Shown piece by piece: positions 1 through 7,197 of a stretch of 32,995 nucleotides of DNA. The notes under the pieces are model-generated. The model was given only the letters and a program-made list of their open reading frames with translations. It was not told the origin of the DNA and ran no database searches. The position numbers and the translations under genes were made by a program. Each line of letters opens with the position of its first letter. Position 1 is the first letter of the stretch. Source of the DNA: Euryarchaeota archaeon Ods01 (GTDB lineage: Archaea; Halobacteriota; Halobacteria; Halobacteriales; Halorutilaceae); contig JAQZCZ010000013.1 in NCBI GenBank assembly GCA_028751095.1, positions 1 through 32,995 on the forward strand. Direction: 5' to 3'.

Positions 1-31
1 CGTAGCCGTCGTCGGCTCCCGCGAAACTCAT
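1..31 (-). CDS. Agmatinase/ureohydrolase-like protein, N-terminal fragment only
   Basis: An ATG on the minus strand sits immediately after the eIF5A stop codon with no spacer, and opens a frame reading MSFAGADDGY before the window ends. In known haloarchaea the gene following eIF5A is usually an agmatinase-like (speB) gene, whose product often begins with a short FPGA-like motif; the FAGA here is compatible. Agmatinase converts agmatine to putrescine and urea and has been linked to the polyamine supply for modification of eIF5A. Only ten residues are visible, so the identification rests mainly on gene order. The seamless junction suggests co-transcription and translational coupling with eIF5A. 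Confidence 0.45.
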   Translation of the reverse strand, partial: MSFAGADDGY

Positions 32-415
32 CTATTCCTCGACTACGCGGCGCTGTCCCATACCTTCGAGGAAGGTGATAGTGTCGTCTTCCTCAACATC
101 CATCTCCTCGGGTAGCTTCATATCGACCGTCTCGTACGTATCTAGGTCCATTACCTGCGCGACATCCTCGCTCGTCCGTGAGACGACCTGTCCCTGCTTG
201 CGCTCGATTATGGGAACCTGTATCTTAGCGTCGACCGGAAGCGAGAACGACCTACGCTGGTCGTCGAAGACGCCCTTTCCCTCGACACGCGCCTTAGCGC
301 TTCCGTGCTTACCCGGCTTCGAGGTCGAGTAGCTCTTGATGATACAAGGCTCCTCGTCTATCATCACGTAGTTGCCTTCCTGAAGGTCACGAACCTGTTT
401 CTGTTCTACTGACAT
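32..415 (-). CDS. eif5A: Translation initiation factor 5A (aIF5A), hypusine-containing
   Basis: This is a 127-residue protein of normal aIF5A length. The N-terminal half carries the loop [17 protein letters not shown], and the lysine in GKHG is the family's hypusination site. The C-terminal half is the OB-fold. The factor helps ribosomes through difficult peptide bonds such as proline runs, in the cytoplasm. The ORF-track frame runs 98 codons further upstream, but that part has no family similarity and crosses the divergent dacZ gene. I chose the MSVEQK start because it gives the usual N-terminus and because a TATA-like element (AGTTTATG) lies about 31 bases before it. A start ten residues earlier ([10 protein letters not shown]) is possible. 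An agmatinase-like gene follows directly. Confidence 0.93.
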   Translation of the reverse strand: MSVEQKQVRDLQEGNYVMIDEEPCIIKSYSTSKPGKHGSAKARVEGKGVFDDQRRSFSLPVDAKIQVPIIERKQGQVVSRTSEDVAQVMDLDTYETVDMKLPEEMDVEEDDTITFLEGMGQRRVVEE

Positions 416-441
416 CTTAACCTTCTTTGGACGCCTTCGTG

Positions 442-450
442 ACATAAACT
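442..450 (-). promoter_or_regulatory. TATA-like promoter element of eif5A
   Basis: On the minus strand the sequence reads AGTTTATGT, centred about 31 bases upstream of the chosen eIF5A start. This implies a leader of only a few bases. The divergent dacZ gene begins at 534, so the two promoters share a gap of about 118 bases. Confidence 0.45.
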
Positions 451-533
451 TGTTCAATCTTCGGGACCTGAGTCCGGCTGTCTGACGAACGTCTGCCAAA
501 GCTCTTTTTGTTCCGGAACGAAGGTGGAGACGA

Positions 534-1322
534 ATGACAGTCAAAGAAGGTGTCGGAGAGGTACTCGCAGGTGCCGAGAAGCTCCTCGTGTTCGCTTCGG
601 AGACCAAGCTACCCGACGCTTTCGACGAAGATGTCGAGATGGTTGTCGTCTCCGACGAGAACGGCGACGTTTCGCTCCCCGTCGAGTTCGACAGGTTTGA
701 GGACCGCATCCGCTACGGCGTCGAAGGTGCGCTCGAAAACGGCTTGGTCTCCGAGGGCGAGATAGTCGTCTGTGTCGACAACGTCTTCGACTCCGAACCC
801 GACACCTTCTCGCGTTTCGAAGTCACCGAGTCGATACGGTCGGGACTTTACAGCCTGTTCACCGACTCGAAGGCGGAGCCATCGGTGATACGCGACGTAG
901 TCGAGTTGGCGATAGAGCTAGGGAAGAAGGGACAGAAGGGTGAGCCGATAGGCGCGCTGTTCGTCATCGGGGACGCGGGCAACGTCATGGAGAAGTCGCG
1001 TGAACTCTCGTACAACCCGTTCGAGAAGTCGCATGTCCACGTCGGTGACCCTATCGTCAACGTCATGCTCAAGGAGTTCTCGCGCCTCGACGGAGCTTTC
1101 GTTATCAGCGACAGCGGTAAGATAGTCTCGGCGTACCGCTACCTAGAGGCGGACGGCGAAGGGGTCGATATCCCGCGCGGTCTCGGCACGCGGCATATGG
1201 CGGCGGCGTCGATAACGCGCGACACAAACGCCGTCAGTGTCGTCCTGAGCGAAAGCGACAGGATGGTACGCGTCTTCCGCGGCGGCGAACTCGCGCTCGA
1301 ACTCGACCCGGAGGAGTACTGA
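534..1322 (+). CDS. dacZ: Diadenylate cyclase DacZ (c-di-AMP synthase)
   Basis: This 262-residue protein synthesises cyclic di-AMP from two ATP. The C-terminal diadenylate cyclase (DisA_N/DAC) domain holds the two family motifs: DGA at residues 186-188 ([11 protein letters not shown]) and RHMAA at 220-224 ([11 protein letters not shown]), the counterpart of the canonical RHRAA/RHxAA motif. The N-terminal region of about 150 residues is the extension found in archaeal DacZ. In Haloferax volcanii DacZ is the characterised c-di-AMP synthase, and levels of the nucleotide matter for viability and osmotic adaptation. The start is supported by a TATA-like CTTTTTGTT about 26 bases upstream. The stop overlaps the next gene, an MscS-type channel, as TGATG, so the two are coupled. 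A c-di-AMP role in osmotic control fits this pairing. Confidence 0.92.
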   Translation: MTVKEGVGEVLAGAEKLLVFASETKLPDAFDEDVEMVVVSDENGDVSLPVEFDRFEDRIRYGVEGALENGLVSEGEIVVCVDNVFDSEPDTFSRFEVTESIRSGLYSLFTDSKAEPSVIRDVVELAIELGKKGQKGEPIGALFVIGDAGNVMEKSRELSYNPFEKSHVHVGDPIVNVMLKEFSRLDGAFVISDSGKIVSAYRYLEADGEGVDIPRGLGTRHMAAASITRDTNAVSVVLSESDRMVRVFRGGELALELDPEEY

Positions 1323-2125
1323 TGGTAGGGCAGACGGCGGTTGACGAGTCGGTCGACGGGTTTTCGCGGACAGCCGAGCTACTCGCCGAACTTGCACCGG
1401 TTGCTCTCGTCCTCGTCGTCGGTATCGTCGCGGGCTATCTCGTCCGTCGTATCCTCGTCCGCACGGGCAGGTCGACGGGGGTTGACGACTTCGTCGAAGG
1501 GACGACCTTCGAACGCGTCGCAGACTCCTTCGGGACGAGTACGGTCGGTATAGTGGCGACGACCGTAGAGTGGTTCATCTACATCTCAGCCGTCCTGTTC
1601 GCGTTCGAGTTCCTCGACTTCGACCCGTTCGACCAGACTATTCTTCTCCGCATAACGAACTACGCCCCGAACGTCGTCGCGGCGTTCTTCGTACTCGTCT
1701 TCGGCGCAATACTCGGCGACAAGGCGGCTGTCGTCGTCTCGGAGCGTCTCGAATCGGTCAAGGTATCCGAGATAGGCGTCCTTCCGTCGGTCGTCCGTTA
1801 CTCGGTGATATTCGTCGCCCTCCTCATGGCTCTGAGCCAGCTGGGCGTCTCGACCTTCGCGCTCTACATACTTCTCGCCGCCTACCTGTTCGGCGCTGTC
1901 GCGGTCGGTCTGGTCGCGCTCCGGTTCGTCCTTCCGAGCGCAGTCAGCGGACTGTACATCATCTCGACACACCAGTACGGGGTCGGAGACAGGATAACCG
2001 TGGGCGATGTCGAAGGTGTCGTCCAAGAGGTTGACCTCCTGACGACACGTGTCGACGACGGAGAGCGCGAACACGTCGTACCCAACAGCGAAGTATTCGA
2101 GAAAGGAGTCTCTAAGGAAACCTAA
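1322..2125 (+). CDS. MscS-type small mechanosensitive channel
   Basis: This is a 267-residue membrane protein. Hydrophobic segments are visible near residues 25-45, 75-100, 110-130 and 155-205. They are followed by the soluble MscS beta domain (QYGVGDRITVGDVEGVVQEV then EHVVPNSEVF), which is the classic GDxI...G.V..I..R.T...PN pattern. The channel would open under membrane tension and release solutes during osmotic downshift. Its ATG overlaps the dacZ stop by one base, so the cyclase and the channel are made together. The protein ends shortly after the beta domain, so it lacks the large C-terminal vestibule portion of Escherichia coli MscS. It may therefore be a reduced haloarchaeal form. Direct gating by c-di-AMP is not shown by the sequence. 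Confidence 0.88.
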   Translation: MVGQTAVDESVDGFSRTAELLAELAPVALVLVVGIVAGYLVRRILVRTGRSTGVDDFVEGTTFERVADSFGTSTVGIVATTVEWFIYISAVLFAFEFLDFDPFDQTILLRITNYAPNVVAAFFVLVFGAILGDKAAVVVSERLESVKVSEIGVLPSVVRYSVIFVALLMALSQLGVSTFALYILLAAYLFGAVAVGLVALRFVLPSAVSGLYIISTHQYGVGDRITVGDVEGVVQEVDLLTTRVDDGEREHVVPNSEVFEKGVSKET

Positions 2126-2135
2126 CCGACCGTTG

Positions 2136-2143
2136 GGATAAAG
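2136..2143 (+). promoter_or_regulatory. TATA-like element before the DUF151 gene
   Basis: GGATAAAG is centred about 27 bases before the start of the DUF151 gene. It suggests separate, leaderless transcription of that gene although it follows mscS by only about 40 bases. Confidence 0.4.
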
Positions 2144-2166
2144 TAGTTAGAGGACTAAGCAGACCC

Positions 2167-2592
2167 ATGTTACGCGCGCGCATAAAGGGTGTCGGAACCG
2201 CAGGTGAGGATGCCCACGCGGTCGTTATCGAAGCGGGAGACCGTTACCTTCCCGTCATGATAACAGCCGACCAAGCGCGCTCGATACAGGTCGGCTTCTC
2301 TGACGAGACCTTCGAGCGTCCACTGACACACGACCTGCTTCTGAATACTGTCAACGAGATGGGCGGCGCAGTTGACCGTATCGTTATCGACGACCTGATG
2401 AACGGAACGTTCTACGCTAAGATACACGTTGAGAGGTACGATAACGGCGAACGCGAGGAGTTCTCGCTCGACGCGCGCCCGAGCGACGCCGTTGCGCTCG
2501 CAACTCGGACCGAATGCCCCATCGAAGTCTCAGAGGAGGTCATGGAAGAAGCCGGTAGGACCGACGACGAGATAGAGTTTCGGGATATCTAG
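2167..2592 (+). CDS. DUF151 / bifunctional nuclease (BFN) family protein
   Basis: This 141-residue protein matches the DUF151 family over most of its length. Visible features include the N-terminal strand block (VVIEAGDRYLPVMITADQARSI), the central THDLLLNTVNEMGG segment, and the conserved SLDARPSDAVALATRTECPIEVSEEV near the C-terminus. The family was named bifunctional nuclease after plant and bacterial members. The archaeal members are uncharacterised, so an enzymatic role here is an assumption. It follows the dacZ-mscS pair but has its own likely promoter. It lies convergent to a tiny zinc-ribbon gene, with about 33 bases between the stop codons. Confidence 0.85.
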   Translation: MLRARIKGVGTAGEDAHAVVIEAGDRYLPVMITADQARSIQVGFSDETFERPLTHDLLLNTVNEMGGAVDRIVIDDLMNGTFYAKIHVERYDNGEREEFSLDARPSDAVALATRTECPIEVSEEVMEEAGRTDDEIEFRDI

Positions 2593-2625
2593 TGTTGGGT
2601 TGAGTTACTATACCAACAGTTCCTA

Positions 2626-2775
2626 TTACTCCAGTTCATAGGAGGCTATTTCCTCCGAACCACACTCGGGACATACCTCGGACTCCTCGGAAAGCTTAAC
2701 ACCACAACGCCTGCACTCGTAAATTACTTCGCTACCAGCTACCCCCAGAACTTCCAAAAACCTCTTCCCCACCAT
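2626..2775 (-). CDS. Small zinc-ribbon protein (49 aa), not in ORF track
   Basis: A short gene begins three bases after the stop of the Lrp-family regulator. I translated it by hand as a 49-residue protein starting MVGKRFLEVLGVAGSEV and ending with TAA. It holds two cysteine pairs, ECRRC and VCPEC followed by GSEEI, spaced 14 residues apart, forming a single rubredoxin-like zinc ribbon. Such mini zinc-finger proteins are abundant in haloarchaea and mostly uncharacterised. The tight spacing implies an operon with the Lrp-type regulator, so it may assist that regulator or simply be co-expressed. Function is unknown. Confidence 0.8.
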   Translation of the reverse strand: MVGKRFLEVLGVAGSEVIYECRRCGVKLSEESEVCPECGSEEIASYELE

Positions 2776-2778
2776 TAT

Positions 2779-3555
2779 TTACTCGACCGTGGTTGAATCT
2801 TCGCGGAAGGTCCGTATTAGTTCTTCGTCGGCACCATCGCGCGAAAAAACTGTCACTATATCGTCGGCCTGTATCACCGTACTACCGTTCGGCGTTACCA
2901 TCTCGTCGTCTCTCTCAACCGCGATTACGAGCGTCTGGTCGCGTATCAGACCCTCGTTCACGGCTTCCTCCAGCGTCTTACCGGCAATCTCCGACGACTC
3001 GTCTACTGTTACCTCTATAACGTCAGCACCGCCCGCGAGGTTTATCAGGTCCGTGAACGAACTCCGTTGTTCGCCGTTGTCGGGTCCGAACGGCGTGTAG
3101 GGGTGCCATTCGTCGTTCTGCAGAATCATTTCGTCCTCTATCTCCAAGCCGAGTTCCGAAAGTTCGCCCCCGATTCGCCGGAGTTCGGAGGTATCCTTGC
3201 CGACGGCGAGGACGTGTAGGTTTCTCCGTCCCCCCATAAGTTCGCGCACGTTGATGACGCCCGAGATGCTCGCCGCTTTCTGTGTCACGCGTTGTACCTC
3301 GTTGAAGTCAACATGGCATAGGAATAGGTTGGTGAGGTATCCTTCAGCACGCTCGAAGTCCACGTTCATACTGTATCCTTTGATTATGCCGTTCTTTTCG
3401 AGGCTCTTTATCCGGTTACGGACGGTCGCGGGCGATACGTTGACCTCGTCGGCTATCATAGGTGCGGATGTGTTACGTGAATCCACCATCAGGTCGTATA
3501 TTATGCGGCGGTCTATCTCATCGAGACGGTAGCCGCCGTTCGAGTCTCTTCTCAT
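2779..3555 (-). CDS. Lrp/AsnC-family regulator with C-terminal RCK_C (TrkA-C) domain
   Basis: The protein has 258 residues and three parts. Residues about 9-60 form the AsnC-type helix-turn-helix (LDEIDRRIIYDLMVDSRNTSAPMIADEVNVSPATVRNRI). Residues about 65-140 form the Lrp ligand-binding (RAM) region. Residues about 175-255 form an RCK_C domain (VIEVTVDESSEIAGKTLEEAV...VTPNGSTVIQADDIVTVFSRDG). Lrp domains usually sense amino acids. RCK_C domains bind small ligands in potassium channels and transporters, and in some bacteria that ligand is c-di-AMP. The gene is transcribed away from the zinc ribbon-APC transporter pair and is the likely regulator of that pair. Its promoter places the start of transcription at or next to the ATG. 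Confidence 0.9.
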   Translation of the reverse strand: MRRDSNGGYRLDEIDRRIIYDLMVDSRNTSAPMIADEVNVSPATVRNRIKSLEKNGIIKGYSMNVDFERAEGYLTNLFLCHVDFNEVQRVTQKAASISGVINVRELMGGRRNLHVLAVGKDTSELRRIGGELSELGLEIEDEMILQNDEWHPYTPFGPDNGEQRSSFTDLINLAGGADVIEVTVDESSEIAGKTLEEAVNEGLIRDQTLVIAVERDDEMVTPNGSTVIQADDIVTVFSRDGADEELIRTFREDSTTVE

Positions 3556-3576
3556 ATTCTTGTTTAACTACCACTA

Positions 3577-3587
3577 GCATATATACC
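3577..3587 (-). promoter_or_regulatory. TATA box of the Lrp-RCK_C gene
   Basis: Minus-strand GGTATATATGC is centred 27 bases upstream of the ATG. This is a strong archaeal TATA element in the position expected for a leaderless transcript. Confidence 0.65.
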
Positions 3588-3625
3588 TGTTCTATTTTTG
3601 ATTCCCTAATATCGGCACTATATAT

Positions 3626-3650
3626 TTCGCCTTCAGTAGCGAAAGGCGAT
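3626..3650. promoter_or_regulatory. Nested inverted repeats in the divergent regulator/transporter gap
   Basis: TTTCGC at 3626-3631 pairs with GCGAAA at 3640-3645. Overlapping it, TCGCCTT at 3628-3634 pairs with AAGGCGA at 3644-3650. The element sits between the Lrp-RCK_C gene and the zinc ribbon-APC genes, directly beside a TATA-like ACTATATAT. Lrp-family proteins bind dyads of this size, so an operator is plausible. No binding evidence exists. Confidence 0.4.
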
Positions 3651-3690
3651 ACAGTAATAAACCCGCGCCCTCTAACTACGGCTACGTTCG

Positions 3691-3700
3691 TCCATATAGG
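3691..3700 (+). promoter_or_regulatory. TATA-like element for the zinc ribbon-APC operon
   Basis: TCCATATAGG lies about 23 bases before the second in-frame start (ATG) of the zinc-ribbon gene and supports that ATG as the true start. A second TATA-like ACTATATAT at 3619-3627 would give a longer leader that includes most of the dyad. Confidence 0.4.
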
Positions 3701-3717
3701 ATGAACTGGTGAACCGG

Positions 3718-3903
3718 ATGAACCAAGAACACAAGCCAAAATGTCCGTACTGTGGCTACGAAGGAAATGCTTCGAACTTCATGTTCGACTCAGTTCGAGC
3801 AGACCGTAGGATGGGACGTAAAATGGACTCGGACACCGGCGTCGTCTGCTGTCCTAACTGCGACTCCGCCCTCGGAGGATACACATTTCGTAACACAGAC
3901 TAA
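3718..3903 (+). CDS. Small zinc-finger protein (61 aa) upstream of APC transporter
   Basis: The protein begins MNQEHKPKCPYCGYEG and contains a CPYC pair, then a basic stretch (RADRRMGRK), then CCPNC. This is a two-pair zinc-binding arrangement with about 32 intervening residues. The ORF track starts three codons earlier at a GTG. I prefer the ATG because a TATA-like element lies about 23 bases before it. The stop codon is three bases from the ATG of the large APC transporter, so the two are almost certainly one operon. The family is not recognised. It is a second small zinc protein at this divergent locus, on the opposite side from the one behind the Lrp-type gene. Confidence 0.8.
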   Translation: MNQEHKPKCPYCGYEGNASNFMFDSVRADRRMGRKMDSDTGVVCCPNCDSALGGYTFRNTD

Positions 3904-3906
3904 ACT

Positions 3907-6249
3907 ATGTCTGACCAAGAACTCGCACGAGACCTCGGCTTCTTAGAAGCGTACACTCTCGGACTTGGAACGATGATAGGCGCGGGTATCTTCGTCCTGC
4001 CCGGAATCGTCGCCGCAGCGGCGGGACCTGCGAGCATGGTGGCGTTCGCTATCGGCGGCGTCGTCGCTCTACTCGCAGCGCTCTCACTCTCCGAACTCGC
4101 CACCGGCATGCCCAAGGCGGGCGGAAGCTACTACTACGTCAACCACGCGCTCGGGAGCTTCTTCGGAACAATCGTCGGCTGGGGTATGTGGGGCGGTCTG
4201 ATGTTCGCTACGGCGTTCTATATGCTCGGTTTCGGTCAGTATCTCCTGAACGCGGACTCAGCCGCTGTTTCTGTCGTTGTCGCCGGACTCGTGATGGCAT
4301 CTATACTTGTCGCCGTCAACTACCGCGGCGTCAAGGAAACCGGCTCGTTACAGAACTACATCGTCGTCACGCTTGTCGGTCTAATCGCCGTATTCATCAT
4401 CGTCGGTCTGTTTAGCGTTAACCTCGACAACCTCACGCCGTTTACCGGCGGTCAGGGATGGGCGGCTGTAGGTGCGACGGCGGGTACTGTCTTCGTGACC
4501 TTCATCGGTTTCGAGGTAATTGCAACGAGCGCCGAGGAAATCAAGGAACCGGGACGTAACCTTCCGCTCTCTATAGTCGCCGCCGTTCTGACCCCGACTA
4601 TCATGTATGTACTCGTGATGTTCGTCAGCACGGGAATCCTACCTATCGACGTTCTCGCCGACTCAGACGTTCCCGTCGCCGCCGTCGCGGAACTGGCGGC
4701 AGGGATATTCGGCTCGGTTAACCTTCTCGGAATTATCACCATAGAGTTCAGTTTCGTCGGCTGGCTCATCATGATAATCGGCGCTCTCCTCGCCACGGTT
4801 TCGTCCGCTAACGCCTCAATACTGTCAGCGGCGCGCGTCAACTTCGCCATGGGACGCGACAAGATACTCACCAACTGGCTAAACCAGATACATGGCGAGT
4901 ACAGAACCCCCTACCGCGCGATACTCGTAACCGGCGTTGTGATACTCGCCCTCATCGCCGGACCGTTCCCTATCGATTTCCTCGCCGACGTAGCGGCGTT
5001 CATGTTCCTAGTGACCTACGCCCTCGTCCATGTCGCTGTCGTGGTTCTGCGCAGAGCCGAACCCGAGGGCTACGAACCCGACTTCCGTATACCGTCGGCT
5101 CTCTATCCTGCGGTTCCCGCGCTCGGCTTCGTCGCGTGCCTCGCGGTCATGGTACAGATGGGCGACCGCGTCGCGGCGTTCACGGTTCCCTTGACCATGG
5201 TCGAAGTTTCGCTTGCGCCGGTTAGCTGGGTACAGTTGACCGGTATTGGTATCATAGGTCTGAGCGTCCTGTGGTACGTCTTCTACTCGCGCGACAAAGC
5301 CATCTCAACGACGCTCGTCGGCGAAGCCGTCGCACCCGAAAAGGTGGAGGACGGAGAGGAAGTACACCGCGTGGTTGTCGGGGTAGCTAATCCGAACACG
5401 CAGAGAAACCTGATACGTCTCGCCGCTTCAAGCGTGAAGGCAGAGGAAACCGAGGGCAAGACCGAACTCGTTGCTGTCAATATTATCACCGTTCCCCCAC
5501 AGACATCGCCCGCACAACAGCGTGAACTTGAGCAGGAGCGTATAGAAGCGCAGAACGAACTCCTCGAAAACGCTCGTGAGATAGCCGACGACCTCGATAT
5601 AGCGCTCAGGACGCGTGCGATAATAGCACGCGACATAGGTGAGACAATGGTAAACGTAGCCGAGGACGAGAACGCTGAACAGGTGGTTATGGGATGGTCA
5701 GGAAAAAGGAAACGCCGTCACCACGTGCTTGGCTCGAACCTCGACACAGTTATGGAAAACGCGCCGTGCGAAGTTACCCTTGTCAGAACTCCGCGGGAGG
5801 AGGCTGGTAGAGTCATCGTTCTCGTGGGAGAAGGACCGTACGCACCCCTTGCGGCACGTAGAGGATACGAGTATACCGAGGCTTGGGAAGAAGGTAGCAG
5901 CCTGACACTTCTTAATGCACAGCCTGTCACCGTGGAGGGGCCGGAGAGAGAAGGGCAGGAGTTAATAACGGAGGTAGCCGAGGAGGCAGGTCTTGGCGCA
6001 GATGACTACGACGCGAAGGTCGTCACAACCGACAATATACGGGAGGCGATACTCGAAACGGTTGAGGAGTATGATACCGTCTGTATGGGGACTACGCGGC
6101 AGACTGCAGTCTCACGCGCTCTCTTCGGCTCAATACCGGGTGCTGTTGGAGAACGTGCGTCGGGTACCGTTGTGATGGTAAGCGGAAGTGAGCGAGAAAC
6201 CAAAACCGTGCGCGAGGCTATCGCTGAACGGCTATTTCCTCAAACCTAA
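3907..6249 (+). CDS. APC-superfamily transporter with two C-terminal UspA domains
   Basis: The protein has 780 residues. Residues 1-460 are a typical APC permease, with the first-helix motif LGLGTMIGAGIFVLPG and about 12 membrane segments. Residues about 485-630 are a UspA domain with the full ATP-binding signature G-x2-G-x9-G-S (GWSGKRKRRHHVLGS). Residues about 640-765 are a second UspA-like domain whose signature is degraded (GTTRQTAVSRALFGS lacks the second glycine). The architecture is known in haloarchaea as an amino-acid permease fused to stress domains. Substrate cannot be read from sequence; amino acid, polyamine or ion are all possible. The pairing with a divergent Lrp-RCK_C gene suggests feedback control by a small molecule. 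It converges on the PAC2 gene with 21 bases between stops. Confidence 0.9.
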   Translation: MSDQELARDLGFLEAYTLGLGTMIGAGIFVLPGIVAAAAGPASMVAFAIGGVVALLAALSLSELATGMPKAGGSYYYVNHALGSFFGTIVGWGMWGGLMFATAFYMLGFGQYLLNADSAAVSVVVAGLVMASILVAVNYRGVKETGSLQNYIVVTLVGLIAVFIIVGLFSVNLDNLTPFTGGQGWAAVGATAGTVFVTFIGFEVIATSAEEIKEPGRNLPLSIVAAVLTPTIMYVLVMFVSTGILPIDVLADSDVPVAAVAELAAGIFGSVNLLGIITIEFSFVGWLIMIIGALLATVSSANASILSAARVNFAMGRDKILTNWLNQIHGEYRTPYRAILVTGVVILALIAGPFPIDFLADVAAFMFLVTYALVHVAVVVLRRAEPEGYEPDFRIPSALYPAVPALGFVACLAVMVQMGDRVAAFTVPLTMVEVSLAPVSWVQLTGIGIIGLSVLWYVFYSRDKAISTTLVGEAVAPEKVEDGEEVHRVVVGVANPNTQRNLIRLAASSVKAEETEGKTELVAVNIITVPPQTSPAQQRELEQERIEAQNELLENAREIADDLDIALRTRAIIARDIGETMVNVAEDENAEQVVMGWSGKRKRRHHVLGSNLDTVMENAPCEVTLVRTPREEAGRVIVLVGEGPYAPLAARRGYEYTEAWEEGSSLTLLNAQPVTVEGPEREGQELITEVAEEAGLGADDYDAKVVTTDNIREAILETVEEYDTVCMGTTRQTAVSRALFGSIPGAVGERASGTVVMVSGSERETKTVREAIAERLFPQT

Positions 6250-6270
6250 ATCCGGGTGTTCAAAAGGTAA

Positions 6271-7038
6271 CTATCCGATATACCGCAGGTCGTCGTCCGC
6301 CGGGAAGCTACCCATCCCACCCGGCTCTTGGTTCATCTCTTCGAGACGTTTGACGACCTCCTCCATCTCCTCGGCGCGGTCTTCGAGTTCCTCCGTGTCC
6401 ACGTCGAAGCCGAGGGCGTCGGTTAGGACTTCGAGAACCGCCTGAGCGCTCTTGGGGTCAACGAGGTAGCCGCTCGTCTCACCCATGAGACAGACGCCTT
6501 CGACGCCGCGACGTTCGCCCATGCCGAGGAGAAGACCCGAGACCCCTACGATACCGCCCTCCGGCTCTCCTTCGCCGAACTCGACGCCGAGTTCTGCGAC
6601 TTCTTCGACGAGCGCCTCGTCGTTCGCCGCGCCGACGACGCCGTACTCCTCGACGAGTTCGCCTGTTGCAACGCCGCCAAGCGCGTAGACGCGTTCGACT
6701 CCCGCCTCAGTCACCGTGTCAAGGAGTGCTTCGGTAATCTTGTAGTGTCCGTCTATCGTCTGTGACTGATGGTCTCCGGTCAAGACGAGCATCTCGACGC
6801 CGTCTGCGTCTAGCTCGTATAGTTCGGCAGAAGTAAGCTCCGTCGTGCCGTCCTCGTCGACCGCACACTGCGGCGGGAAGTGATGGCTGTATATACGCCG
6901 TACCAACCGCGATTCGAACTCCTCGACAAGATGCTCGGCGACGAGCTTTCCAACGTGACCTACCCCGGGAAGACCTTCGACCAGAACCGACGGCTCCGTC
7001 TCTATCTCAGCGACCTCGACGACTTCTATTTCGTCCAT
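6271..7038 (-). CDS. PAC2-family (proteasome assembly chaperone-like) protein
   Basis: This 255-residue protein shows the PAC2/DUF75 hallmarks: an N-terminal EPSVLVEGLPGVGHVGKLVAEHL glycine-rich loop, a central LVLTGDHQSQ segment, a GGVATGE turn, and a C-terminal helical tail (EELEDRAEEMEEVVKRLEEM). Archaeal PbaA/PbaB relatives act in proteasome assembly, though the haloarchaeal members are not well tested. Its ATG lies inside the last codons of nop10, overlapping by 13 bases. It is therefore the last gene of the rpl44e-rps27e-eif2A-nop10 operon, the same order seen in other Euryarchaeota. Confidence 0.87.
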   Translation of the reverse strand: MDEIEVVEVAEIETEPSVLVEGLPGVGHVGKLVAEHLVEEFESRLVRRIYSHHFPPQCAVDEDGTTELTSAELYELDADGVEMLVLTGDHQSQTIDGHYKITEALLDTVTEAGVERVYALGGVATGELVEEYGVVGAANDEALVEEVAELGVEFGEGEPEGGIVGVSGLLLGMGERRGVEGVCLMGETSGYLVDPKSAQAVLEVLTDALGFDVDTEELEDRAEEMEEVVKRLEEMNQEPGGMGSFPADDDLRYIG

Positions 7039-7196
7039 TTAGTGCGCCTCCTGTACTCGGCGTATGCGTCGTCGGGTGAAAACCTTGGCGGTGCGGTGTT
7101 GCGTGTCGGAGCGCCGCAGACCGGACAGCCATCAGAAAGCGTGTAGAAGGTACCGTCGTGTTCGTCGGACGTACAGGCGCGTATCAGCGCCTTCAT
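7026..7196 (-). CDS. nop10: H/ACA ribonucleoprotein Nop10
   Basis: The true product is 56 residues, starting MKALIRACTSDEHDG. It carries the Nop10 zinc-ribbon half (TYTLSDGCPVCG-like: FYTLSDGCPVCGAPTRNTAPP) and the diagnostic FSPDDAYAEYRRR tail. Nop10 is a core subunit of the pseudouridylation complex with Cbf5, L7Ae and Gar1. The ORF-track frame starts 17 codons too early, inside eif2A. The ATG here is one base after the eif2A TGA, which fixes the start. The usual first zinc ribbon cysteine pair is reduced to a single cysteine (RAC), so zinc binding may be incomplete, as in some other Nop10 proteins. Confidence 0.92.
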   Translation of the reverse strand: MKALIRACTSDEHDGTFYTLSDGCPVCGAPTRNTAPPRFSPDDAYAEYRRRTKWTK

Positions 7197-7197
7197 C

